Part shown: positions 42,456 to 49,290 of the stretch, piece by piece | Layout of the letters: the number at the start of each line of letters is the position of its first letter | Position numbering within the stretch: the first letter of the stretch is position 1 | Assembly: GCA_003224235.1 (NCBI GenBank) | Contig: QHYU01000162.1 | Coordinates: 1-49,290 of the forward strand | Direction: 5' to 3' | Source of the DNA: Acidobacteriota bacterium | GTDB taxonomy: Bacteria; Acidobacteriota; Terriglobia; Acidiferrales; UBA7541 | Length of the DNA stretch: 49,290 nucleotides | Notes under the pieces: generated by a model | The model's input: the letters and a program-made list of their open reading frames with translations, nothing else | Told to the model about the DNA's origin: nothing | Databases searched by the model: none | Translations under genes and position numbers: made by a program

Positions 42456-44153
42456 ATGACTAAGAAATGCTGCTTTGTCGTTTCCCTGGTCATCCTCAGC
42501 CTTTGGCTGGCACCCCCGAGTGTGTCTTCGGCCGCGGAGGATGACGCAAAAACCGAGAAACAGATGATGGGGGATATCCTGCAGTACATTTCCGCCGGCT
42601 GGGGTGCTCTAACGCGTTCGCTAGATAAGTGTGAAACTGTTTCCGATCCCAAGGCACCCGAGAAATCTGTACTGTATCTCCCCGCCGGCTTTGCAATCCC
42701 GGCCGCTGTACAGGAATTGCAGAAAAACTGTCCAGTTCGGGTGGAGCACTTGCCGGTAGTGATTGAAAAACTGGGAGCAATCGAAGTTGGCAAAATCCGT
42801 CAACACGGACTCCTCTACCTGGAGCACCCCTATGTTGTGCCTGGTGGAATGTTCAACGAGATGTATGGCTGGGACAGTTACTTCATCATGCGGGGGCTGC
42901 TGCGAGAAGGGAAACTCGAGCTGGCCCGAGGAATCGTGGAGAACTTTTTTTTCGAGATGGATCACTACGGCGCGGTTCTGAACGCCAATCGCACGTATTT
43001 TCTAACTCGCTCGCAGCCTCCTTTTCTCACCTCGATGATATTGGCTGTGTACGAGGCCGGGAAATCAAAAGGCCAGGAGGATTTAGCCTGGCTGGCGAAA
43101 GCCTATCCCTACGCTGTCAGAGATTACGAGCTGTGGACGCGCGAGCCCCACCTCGCGGGCGAGACCGGCCTTTCCCGCTACTATGACTTCGGCGACGGGC
43201 CCGCTCCGGAACTCTCCGAATCCGCGCTTTCCTATTATCGCTATGTGGTCCGATATTTCCTGCTTCATCCGGAGACTGCGCAGGCGTATCTCGCCCAAAC
43301 GGGCGAGAAGGAGCCTCCCTCGAGTCTCTCGGGGCCCATCTTTTCTGTCTACCTTTGTGCTCCAGGGGAGGAATCCTCACCGGGTAAGAACTGCGAACGC
43401 GTGGAAAATGTTGGCCTGACGCGGGACTTTTACAAGGGCGATCGCAGCATGCGGGAGTCCGGCTTTGACATCAGCTTCCGGTTCGAGCCGTTCAGTGCGG
43501 GCACCCACCACTACGCCGCGGTTTGCCTGAACAGCTTGCTCTACAAGTCCGAGGAAGATCTCAGCAGGATCAGCGCTCTGCTGGGCAAGGAGCCGGAATC
43601 GCGCCAGTGGCGGCAACGCGCGCTCGAACGCGGCGTAAGAATGCAGAAATATCTTTGGGACGAAGCGCGAGGTCTTTTTTTCGATTACAACTTCAAGACC
43701 AGCACGCGATCCACTTACACGTATGCGACCACTTTGTATCCGCTGTGGGCGGGCCTGGCTTCGCAGAAGCAAGCACAGGCGATCGTCCGCAATCTGAAGC
43801 TTTTCGAACAGCCCGGCGGGCTCGCGATGAGCCAGCAGGAGACCAAAGTGCAGTGGGATTATCCGTACGGGTGGGCTCCGATTCAACTCCTTGCGGTAGA
43901 AGGGCTGCGCCGCTACGGGTACGAGGCGGAGGCGAATCGCATCGCGTTCAATTTTCTCTCCATGGTCCTGCAAAACTTCCGGCGCGATAAGACCATTCGG
44001 GAAAAATACAATGTGGTGACGCGCTCGTCGGAGACACAGGTTGAAGCTGGCTACAAAGAAAACGTCATCGGGTTCGGATGGACAAACGGTGTGTTCCTGG
44101 AACTACTGCATGGCTTGCCTCGGGAGCTGGCGGCCCGCTTGGCGGCCGAGTAG
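42456..44153 (+). CDS. treA: Periplasmic trehalase, GH37
   Basis: A 565-residue enzyme with signal peptide (VVSLVILSLWLAPPSVSSA). Trehalase signature 1 reads PGGMFNEMYGWDSY at 129-142 and signature 2 is QWDYPYGWAP in the C-terminal part. The catalytic acid is Asp338 in RESGFDIS. The base should be Glu530 or Glu535 in the segment before GFGWTNGV; the glycine-rich lid loop found there in the E. coli periplasmic enzyme is absent and replaced by a different sequence. It splits trehalose into two glucose molecules. It is transcribed away from TonB receptor 2 and faces a TPR gene 17 bp beyond its end. The ribosome site of ATG 42456 is weak. Confidence 0.9.
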   Translation: MTKKCCFVVSLVILSLWLAPPSVSSAAEDDAKTEKQMMGDILQYISAGWGALTRSLDKCETVSDPKAPEKSVLYLPAGFAIPAAVQELQKNCPVRVEHLPVVIEKLGAIEVGKIRQHGLLYLEHPYVVPGGMFNEMYGWDSYFIMRGLLREGKLELARGIVENFFFEMDHYGAVLNANRTYFLTRSQPPFLTSMILAVYEAGKSKGQEDLAWLAKAYPYAVRDYELWTREPHLAGETGLSRYYDFGDGPAPELSESALSYYRYVVRYFLLHPETAQAYLAQTGEKEPPSSLSGPIFSVYLCAPGEESSPGKNCERVENVGLTRDFYKGDRSMRESGFDISFRFEPFSAGTHHYAAVCLNSLLYKSEEDLSRISALLGKEPESRQWRQRALERGVRMQKYLWDEARGLFFDYNFKTSTRSTYTYATTLYPLWAGLASQKQAQAIVRNLKLFEQPGGLAMSQQETKVQWDYPYGWAPIQLLAVEGLRRYGYEAEANRIAFNFLSMVLQNFRRDKTIREKYNVVTRSSETQVEAGYKENVIGFGWTNGVFLELLHGLPRELAARLAAE

Positions 44154-44170
44154 TCGGGCGGAACAGGTGC

Positions 44171-45187
44171 TTAGGGCTTGGGCTTCGCCAACTCCTGAAG
44201 CTCCTGGGCGCGTTTGAGTTCGCGTTCGGCTTCCTCGGTTTTGCCGAGCTTTCGGTAGGCTTGCCCCAGCAAGTGGTGTCCCATAAAGTTGTTGGGGTCC
44301 ATCTGCAGCGCCCGCTGTAGCATGCGGACAGCAAGCTCTGATTCCCCCTTGTTCAGGAGCACTTTCCCCATGAGAACGTAGGGCCCACTGGCCGTCGAGT
44401 CCAGCCAGATCGACCGTTGGAGCAGCCTCTGGGCCTCCTCAAACTTCATTAAATGCGAATAGGCATCGGCCAGCTTGTAGTAGGTGGCCGCGTGCGCCGG
44501 GTTGATTCGCAGCTCTTTCTCGAATTCCGCGATAGCCTCCGGGACTTTCGATTTGTATATGTATAGCTCTCCCAAAAGGAAATGGGCCAGCGGAAGCTTC
44601 GGGTCGAGCGCGACCGCCTTTTGCGCATGTTCCTCGGCCACCGGATCGAATTCCTGCCGAAGAAGCATCCTCGCCAGGAAAAGGTGGCTCGCTGCGGAAT
44701 CCGCGTGGACGCTGTACATAGTCGCGAAAGCCTTTTGGGCCTGAGAGTAGTCCTTGGTTTGGATGTAGGACATTCCTAGGACGTAGGACGCGTCTACATT
44801 CGCCGACGGATACCAACCTTGGATTTTCTCCAACAGGGGAATGGCTTCCGCCGGCTTGCCCATAAGGTAATTCGAGAGACCCAAGAGCTGAATAGCCTCT
44901 TTGTCGTCGGGATTTTCTCCCAGCGCTCGCTTCAGGTAGGACGCAGCCTGTACGAAGTCACTCTTCTTGTAGTAGGCGAGCCCCAACTGATGGGCTACGC
45001 CCTTCAGCGTAGGCTCGCGGGCTTCCAGGGCCTTGAGCACTGCGATACCCTCATCGAGTCTCCCGGCCTGAACTAGCGACGCGGCCTCGCTCAACTCTTT
45101 GTCCTGCTGCCGGGGCGTGGCGTTCAGGTCCAGACTTGAGCAGAGCAGAAAGATACAGGTGAGTCGTCCCAGGGTTCTAGCAGCCAT
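44171..45187 (-). CDS. Exported tetratricopeptide-repeat protein
   Basis: A 338-residue protein with signal peptide (LTCIFLLCSSLDLNA) and about eight TPR units from residue 30 to 335, for example LGLAYYKKSDFVQAASYLKR, LGELYIYKSKVPEAIAEFEK and LGQAYRKLGKTEEAERELKR. It follows TonB receptor 3 on the same strand across a hairpin, exactly the arrangement seen for receptor 2 and its TPR gene. Convergent with trehalase. A periplasmic scaffold or assembly role is inferred from the family. Confidence 0.88.
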   Translation of the reverse strand: MAARTLGRLTCIFLLCSSLDLNATPRQQDKELSEAASLVQAGRLDEGIAVLKALEAREPTLKGVAHQLGLAYYKKSDFVQAASYLKRALGENPDDKEAIQLLGLSNYLMGKPAEAIPLLEKIQGWYPSANVDASYVLGMSYIQTKDYSQAQKAFATMYSVHADSAASHLFLARMLLRQEFDPVAEEHAQKAVALDPKLPLAHFLLGELYIYKSKVPEAIAEFEKELRINPAHAATYYKLADAYSHLMKFEEAQRLLQRSIWLDSTASGPYVLMGKVLLNKGESELAVRMLQRALQMDPNNFMGHHLLGQAYRKLGKTEEAERELKRAQELQELAKPKP

Positions 45188-45215
45188 GCGAGACCTGCCC
45201 TTCGATGAAAATGAA

Positions 45216-45243
45216 AAGAGGGAGCCGCTTGGGGCTCCCTCTT
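45216..45243 (-). terminator. Hairpin terminator of TonB receptor 3
   Basis: A perfect 11-bp stem, AAGAGGGAGCC with GGCTCCCTCTT, around a 6-nt loop, 28 bp after the receptor stop. On the minus strand it is followed by TTCATTTTC, a weak T-tract, so some read-through into the TPR gene is possible. Confidence 0.75.
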
Positions 45244-45271
45244 GAACTTACAGGACCTTCTTGACTTCAGC

Positions 45272-48200
45272 TCAGAACCCGAACTTCAAACCAAACTGGA
45301 GTTGCCGCAACGGTGCGGCGGTCGATGTGATTTTGCCGCCGTCGCTGCAGTCAACGCAGTTGCTGGGGGTCCCCAGGTTAACGTGATTGAAGAAGTTGAA
45401 GGCTTCAAAACGGAACTGACCGCGGACTCTCTCCGTGATCACGAAGTTCTTGAAGAGCGACATGTCTGTGTTGAAGAAGCGCGGCCCATAAAGCGAGTTG
45501 CGACCGGCAGTACCGAACTGGCCGACTTGAGGCCGCCGCCAGGGTCCGGAAGTAGTTCCGTTCGTAGCCAACGGCCCAGAGGTGATCGTAAACCAGCCGT
45601 TCTTGCTGATTCCCGATTGGACGTTTCCAACTATATCCGGGCGACACGGTCCCGTGTCGCGGTCGTTTCCGCACTCATTGTAGCTCGGCGAGAATGGCAA
45701 TCCGCTGCTCCAATTGGTTACGGCATTGACTTGCCAACCGCCAATGAGGTAGTCAGCCATTCGGGAAATGTTGCCGGCGAATCGCTTTCCCTTGCCAACA
45801 GGAAGTTCCCACAGATTGACCAAGACGAAGACGTGAGCTCGGTTAAAGTCATTCGGCCCGCGGTTCACCTTGGGGTCGGTGTTGTAGTAGTCGCCATCGA
45901 AATTGATCGCTTTCGCCCAGGTGTAGTGGGCCAAGAACTGGTAGCCATGCGAAAAGCGTTTTTCGACCTTGGTTTGCAGCGCGTGGTAATTGTTGGACGC
46001 ATCTTCCAAGTGGCAGCGGAGGTCCTGAGTCCACCCGAACTTGGGAAAGAAGGGCCTCCGCGCACTGTTGGATACCCCCGTCGCGAACCCGACCACACTG
46101 GGCTGATTGCAATTATAATCCGGACCATTGCCGGCGAATACGTGGGTACCTTTGTTGCCCACATATCCGATTTCGGCAGTCAAACTAGGGGTAACCTCAC
46201 GTTGCACAGTGAGATTCCAGGCATCCACGGTTGGGAGCCGCATCCTCTTCGTCTGGACAAATTGATTGACTCCGTCAGGCAAGGGGAACTGTCCCGAGCT
46301 TGGCACCGTGGGAAAAACGAAGCCCGGAGCCCCAGGCGGTGCCAGGCTAAAGGCTGAAAGAAACTTATCCGCGCCTTGAACCTGTTGTCTCGCCAGCACG
46401 GGCAGGTTCTGGGTCACGCTGTGTCCAAAGATCGAGCCAAAGACGCCGATATCGAAGCTGCGGCCATAGCCCATGCGAATCACGGTCTTCTGCCGCCACC
46501 GATAAGCAACGCCCAGCCGCGGCGCGAAATTCTTGAGGCTGTTCTCGACGTTCATCGACGAGTCGATGCCACCGACGCCGGCTACCAGGACGTTCCCGGT
46601 TGCCACGTCTACGAACCCGCCCGCGCCAGTCGACGTTACGGTCTGCGGGAAATAAATCTCCCAGCGCAAGCCATAATTAAACGTCAGGTTAGGCGTAACA
46701 CGCCAAGTATCCTGGCCATAGAAGAACCACCGCTTCTGTCGCTCGCCCGCGTTGCTTGTAGTGCTCACATAACGCTGCAGCTGGCCGACGTCGCTGAGCA
46801 AGAAGGAAGCCAATGGTACTCCGCCGTTGGCGCTGAACGTGCCATCCGGGTTCTGGACGCGCTGCTCGGTGCGTTCCTTATAGAATGACAACTCGCCAGC
46901 GCGATGCGCGTCGCTGGGCACGCGCAGGTTTCTCGCATAACGAATGTCGGCGCCGAGTTTGAAGTTGTGGTTGGAGACGATCTTGCTCCAGTTGTTCACC
47001 ACCTGAAATTGGTCCTCGTTCTCGATGAGGGGGCAATTGCATCGGGCCAGACGATCCGAGAGGCCGTAACCGAATGCTATGTCCCCGCCGGCCTGCCCGC
47101 CATCGCCGATAAAGAATGCCGGCATGCCTCCAGTCAAGGGATCCGATGTGTTCAACCCCAGGATCCCGACGTCCTTCGCCGGCGTACTCCCAAGGCCGTT
47201 GGGGTTCACGGTTACATGGTATTTGAAATAACCGAATCGGAAGTCGGTGTACAGCGATGAACCGACGGCGTAATCGAAGCCGCTTGCGAGGCTGTGGTTG
47301 CGTGTCTTCGACTCGCCGGCAAAGCCGTCCAAGCCCAGGCCATGCCCGCCTACGAAAATCGAGCCCGTGTCAAAGGCGCCGCGTCCCGTCAGCCGGAAAT
47401 CCGCTAAGCTATAGCGTCCAAATGTGTGCATCTTGCTCGTAGTGGAATGGTCGACGCGAACGTCGAAGACGTCATTATCGAAGCCACCGGTGCCGCTCGC
47501 CACGAAATTCCCGATCGTGCCGTTCTGGCTTGTGCCGGTGGTGGTGTTGGGGGCAGGCAATAGCTTCAATAGCGCCACAGCCTGGGGCGAAAGGGGACGC
47601 GTTGCCACTGGAATGATATTGCCGTTAAAGGCGGTGCGCCCCGTGCCGTTGACCTGATTGCCTGAGTTTGGGTCGTAGATCTGTCCCGCGCCGAGGTATT
47701 CACTGAGATTGCAATCCAGACCCGCCAGACAGGTGTTGCGGACCAACAACGTAGGTACGCTAAGCCGCTGCGAGTTCCCGACCTTCTGGCGTGTTCCCTG
47801 GTAGTCTCCGAACGCGAACAGTTTGTTCTTGAGAATCGGCCCGCCGACGGACCCGCCGTATTGGTTCCACAGGGAGTCGGGGATGAATTTCCCCGTCAGG
47901 GAATTTTGGGTGGACTGGGTAAATGGATCGCGCGCCTGCAACTGGTCGCTGCGGCGGAACCAGAAGGCGCTGCCATGTATCTCATTGGTGCCGGACCTGG
48001 TCTGCGCCGTTATGACCGCCGCGAGGGCCTGTCCGAATTCCGCGTCATAGTTTTGCGTGGCGATCTTGGTTTCCGTCACCGATTCCAGGTTGGGGTTGAT
48101 GACGATGATGCCCAGAATCGGGTCCCGGTTATCGGTGCCATCGAGCTGGAAGGAACTGCCGCTGAAGTGTTGCCCGTTGACGTTAATCTGAAGGCTGCCC

Positions 48201-48745
48201 TGAGGATTCTCGCTCGCGGCGTGCGACCACCCCAGCTTTTGGGTGCCCGGGGTAAGGAGCTGAAAATCAGTGAAGTTTCGGTTGAAGATAGGTAGCTCAG
48301 TGACGACCTTCTCCGTGAAAAGCGTGGCGACGTCGGCCCGGTCGGTCTTTAGCATTGGCGTTTCTTCCGCCGTGACCGTGACCGTTTCGGTGACCGCGCC
48401 TACCTGAATCTTAGCGTCTAGGGGTGTGGCCGTATCGGCGAACACGTCGATCGCCTTCACCTCGAAAGCCTTGAACCCGGCCAACTCCGCCCGAACGTCA
48501 TATTTGCCCGGGATCAGGTGCGTCACGACGTAGTTGCCCGTGTCGTTGGTTGTCGTTTCTACTTTCGTTCCTTTCCCGAGAGACGTAACAGTCACTTTGG
48601 CTCCAGACACAGCCGCGCCTGATGTGTCGGTGACTATCCCGAAGATGCTGCCGTAGACAGCCTGGGCGAATCCCGCTGTCGGCGCAAGCGCCAAATAGCC
48701 TAGACACAACACAACCAGCACCACTGCGATGGACGATTTCTTCAT
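45272..48745 (-). CDS. TonB-dependent receptor 3 with carboxypeptidase-regulatory-like domain
   Basis: A 1157-residue outer-membrane protein with signal peptide (VLVVLCLGYLALAPTAGFAQ), regulatory-like domain at about 30-115 (TGNYVVTHLIPGKYDVRAEL), plug at about 120-260 (VTETVTVTAEETP; LPIFNRNFTDFQLLTPG), barrel, and terminal Phe (QFGLKFGF). Late extracellular loops carry paired Cys (ECGNDRDTGPC; NCVDC). The ligand is unknown. It lies between a TPR gene on each side, all minus strand. The ATG at 48745 is preceded by a G-rich AGGGGGAGGGGG tract that may act as the ribosome site; receptor 2 also has TCTAGGGGG before its start. Confidence 0.92.
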   Translation of the reverse strand: MKKSSIAVVLVVLCLGYLALAPTAGFAQAVYGSIFGIVTDTSGAAVSGAKVTVTSLGKGTKVETTTNDTGNYVVTHLIPGKYDVRAELAGFKAFEVKAIDVFADTATPLDAKIQVGAVTETVTVTAEETPMLKTDRADVATLFTEKVVTELPIFNRNFTDFQLLTPGTQKLGWSHAASENPQGSLQINVNGQHFSGSSFQLDGTDNRDPILGIIVINPNLESVTETKIATQNYDAEFGQALAAVITAQTRSGTNEIHGSAFWFRRSDQLQARDPFTQSTQNSLTGKFIPDSLWNQYGGSVGGPILKNKLFAFGDYQGTRQKVGNSQRLSVPTLLVRNTCLAGLDCNLSEYLGAGQIYDPNSGNQVNGTGRTAFNGNIIPVATRPLSPQAVALLKLLPAPNTTTGTSQNGTIGNFVASGTGGFDNDVFDVRVDHSTTSKMHTFGRYSLADFRLTGRGAFDTGSIFVGGHGLGLDGFAGESKTRNHSLASGFDYAVGSSLYTDFRFGYFKYHVTVNPNGLGSTPAKDVGILGLNTSDPLTGGMPAFFIGDGGQAGGDIAFGYGLSDRLARCNCPLIENEDQFQVVNNWSKIVSNHNFKLGADIRYARNLRVPSDAHRAGELSFYKERTEQRVQNPDGTFSANGGVPLASFLLSDVGQLQRYVSTTSNAGERQKRWFFYGQDTWRVTPNLTFNYGLRWEIYFPQTVTSTGAGGFVDVATGNVLVAGVGGIDSSMNVENSLKNFAPRLGVAYRWRQKTVIRMGYGRSFDIGVFGSIFGHSVTQNLPVLARQQVQGADKFLSAFSLAPPGAPGFVFPTVPSSGQFPLPDGVNQFVQTKRMRLPTVDAWNLTVQREVTPSLTAEIGYVGNKGTHVFAGNGPDYNCNQPSVVGFATGVSNSARRPFFPKFGWTQDLRCHLEDASNNYHALQTKVEKRFSHGYQFLAHYTWAKAINFDGDYYNTDPKVNRGPNDFNRAHVFVLVNLWELPVGKGKRFAGNISRMADYLIGGWQVNAVTNWSSGLPFSPSYNECGNDRDTGPCRPDIVGNVQSGISKNGWFTITSGPLATNGTTSGPWRRPQVGQFGTAGRNSLYGPRFFNTDMSLFKNFVITERVRGQFRFEAFNFFNHVNLGTPSNCVDCSDGGKITSTAAPLRQLQFGLKFGF

Positions 48746-48912
48746 TGCCCCCTCCCCCTAGCGATAGAATCCGAGGCAACCCTTATGGGCTAGCCTGCTT
48801 CCCGAAGGCCACAGGTAGAAGCAAATCCGACCGTGCGCCTCCACCGCGTCTCCGTTCTGCCTATTCGGACTCGACGGAATCTGCACCCCTTTGGCCTGAA
48901 AGTGATGAGGGC

Positions 48913-48941
48913 AAAATGCCAAAGAAATTCTTATTTGTCAA
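48913..48941 (-). promoter_or_regulatory. Weak promoter candidate for TonB receptor 3
   Basis: On the minus strand TTGACA (48941-48936) is followed after 17 bp by CATTTT (48918-48913), a poor -10. The leader would be about 160-170 nt, long as for the other two receptors. The -35 match is perfect, the -10 is doubtful. Confidence 0.3.
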
Positions 48942-48978
48942 ATAGTTTTTACTTTTTGCAGCGGCTCCGGACGCCGCG

Positions 48979-49290
48979 TCATTTGGGGGCTGGGGGCTTA
49001 AGTCGAGGATCCAACTCGGCCGCTTTCTGGAACTCCCCCTGGGCCTCTTTGTGCTGGCCTTTTCTTTGTAGCGCCACGGCAAGATGGTAGTGAGCGGGAG
49101 CGTAGGTCGGGACGAGCTTGATGGCGGCTTGAAATTGGCCAATGGCGCCTTCCAGGTCGCCCGCGTTGAGAAGCCTTGCGCCAGAATTTGTGGCGAACGT
49201 TGCCGCTTGCAGGCTCGTTTTACTCTTGGTGATTTCCTCGGCCGCAAGCGTTTCTGCCTTGGCCCCGGCCGTGTCTCCTTGCTGGCGCAG
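48979..49290 (-). CDS. TPR protein, C-terminal fragment (5' beyond the window edge)
   Basis: The frame is open from the right edge to a TGA at 48981-48979 and gives 103 residues with no start codon needed inside the window. It contains clear TPR sequence, NSGARLLNAGDLEGAIGQFQ then LAVALQRKGQHKEAQGEFQK and AAELDPRLKPP, and ends shortly after. A competing open frame at 48861-49247 gives a peptide of no TPR character and is rejected. It precedes TonB receptor 3 on the same strand, so this receptor has a TPR gene on both sides. Confidence 0.8.
   Translation of the reverse strand: MRQQGDTAGAKAETLAAEEITKSKTSLQAATFATNSGARLLNAGDLEGAIGQFQAAIKLVPTYAPAHYHLAVALQRKGQHKEAQGEFQKAAELDPRLKPPAPK

Noticed and set aside
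45242-46357. Plus-strand open frame of 371 codons opposite TonB receptor 3
   Set aside because: Antisense of the receptor barrel; it begins inside the terminator hairpin region.
48861-49247. Minus-strand open frame of 128 codons at the right edge
   Set aside because: Another frame of the same strand encodes clear TPR units; this one gives Ser/Arg/Pro-rich nonsense.

Overview
The window looks like a chromosomal segment of an acidobacterium (Acidobacteriota), probably an aerobic or facultative soil or sediment heterotroph. The lineage is inferred from gene families: three giant TonB-dependent receptors with N-terminal carboxypeptidase-regulatory-like domains and no SusD partner, two secreted FG-GAP/ASPIC-UnbV proteins alternating with exported TPR proteins, and GC-rich sequence with many open antisense shadow frames. 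There is no rRNA, tRNA or other taxonomic marker. I recognised no CRISPR array, tRNA or transposase.

Left part, 1-11.6 kb: a redox cluster. A minus-strand operon (9939 down to 3669) encodes a NuoE-NuoF fusion (NADH/FMN module), a 725-residue Fe-S protein joining a NuoG-like N-terminus, two cyclic-nucleotide-binding domains and a DmsB-like four-cluster C-terminus, a five-helix membrane protein with two His-x13-His pairs typical of diheme cytochrome b, and a membrane-anchored decaheme cytochrome c. It is flanked by an octaheme cytochrome fused to an LVIVD propeller (1-3621, 5'-truncated by the window edge) and by a divergent pentaheme cytochrome c554-like protein (10285-11616). Two near-consensus promoters lie back to back at 10010-10120. 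Together the genes would make an electron route between NAD(H) in the cytoplasm and about 23 periplasmic c-type hemes, with no complex I membrane arm and no molybdopterin subunit in view. This is the best candidate for an undescribed system.

Middle part, 11.6-24 kb: a DUF1275/YoaK membrane protein, a TetA-like MFS exporter, TonB receptor 1 with a clear terminator, a DUF2235 alpha/beta hydrolase facing a small lipoprotein, a further small exported protein, a MITE-like repeat element (19286-19455) with related repeat pieces at 21.6 and 26.9 kb, a small Cys/His-motif protein, then an operon of amidase, PPi-type phosphofructokinase and GH31 alpha-glucosidase.

Right part, 24-49 kb: carbohydrate uptake and breakdown. 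It holds GH31, a sodium/solute symporter, a GH13 neopullulanase-like enzyme, a GH37 trehalase, and TonB receptors 2 and 3. The GH13 gene sits in a five-gene chain TPR / ASPIC / TPR / GH13 / ASPIC, with ATGA stop-start overlaps at its last three junctions. Each of TonB receptors 2 and 3 is followed, across a hairpin terminator, by a TPR gene on the same strand. A C-terminal fragment of another TPR protein runs off the right edge. The set suggests import and hydrolysis of alpha-glucans and trehalose, feeding PPi-dependent glycolysis.
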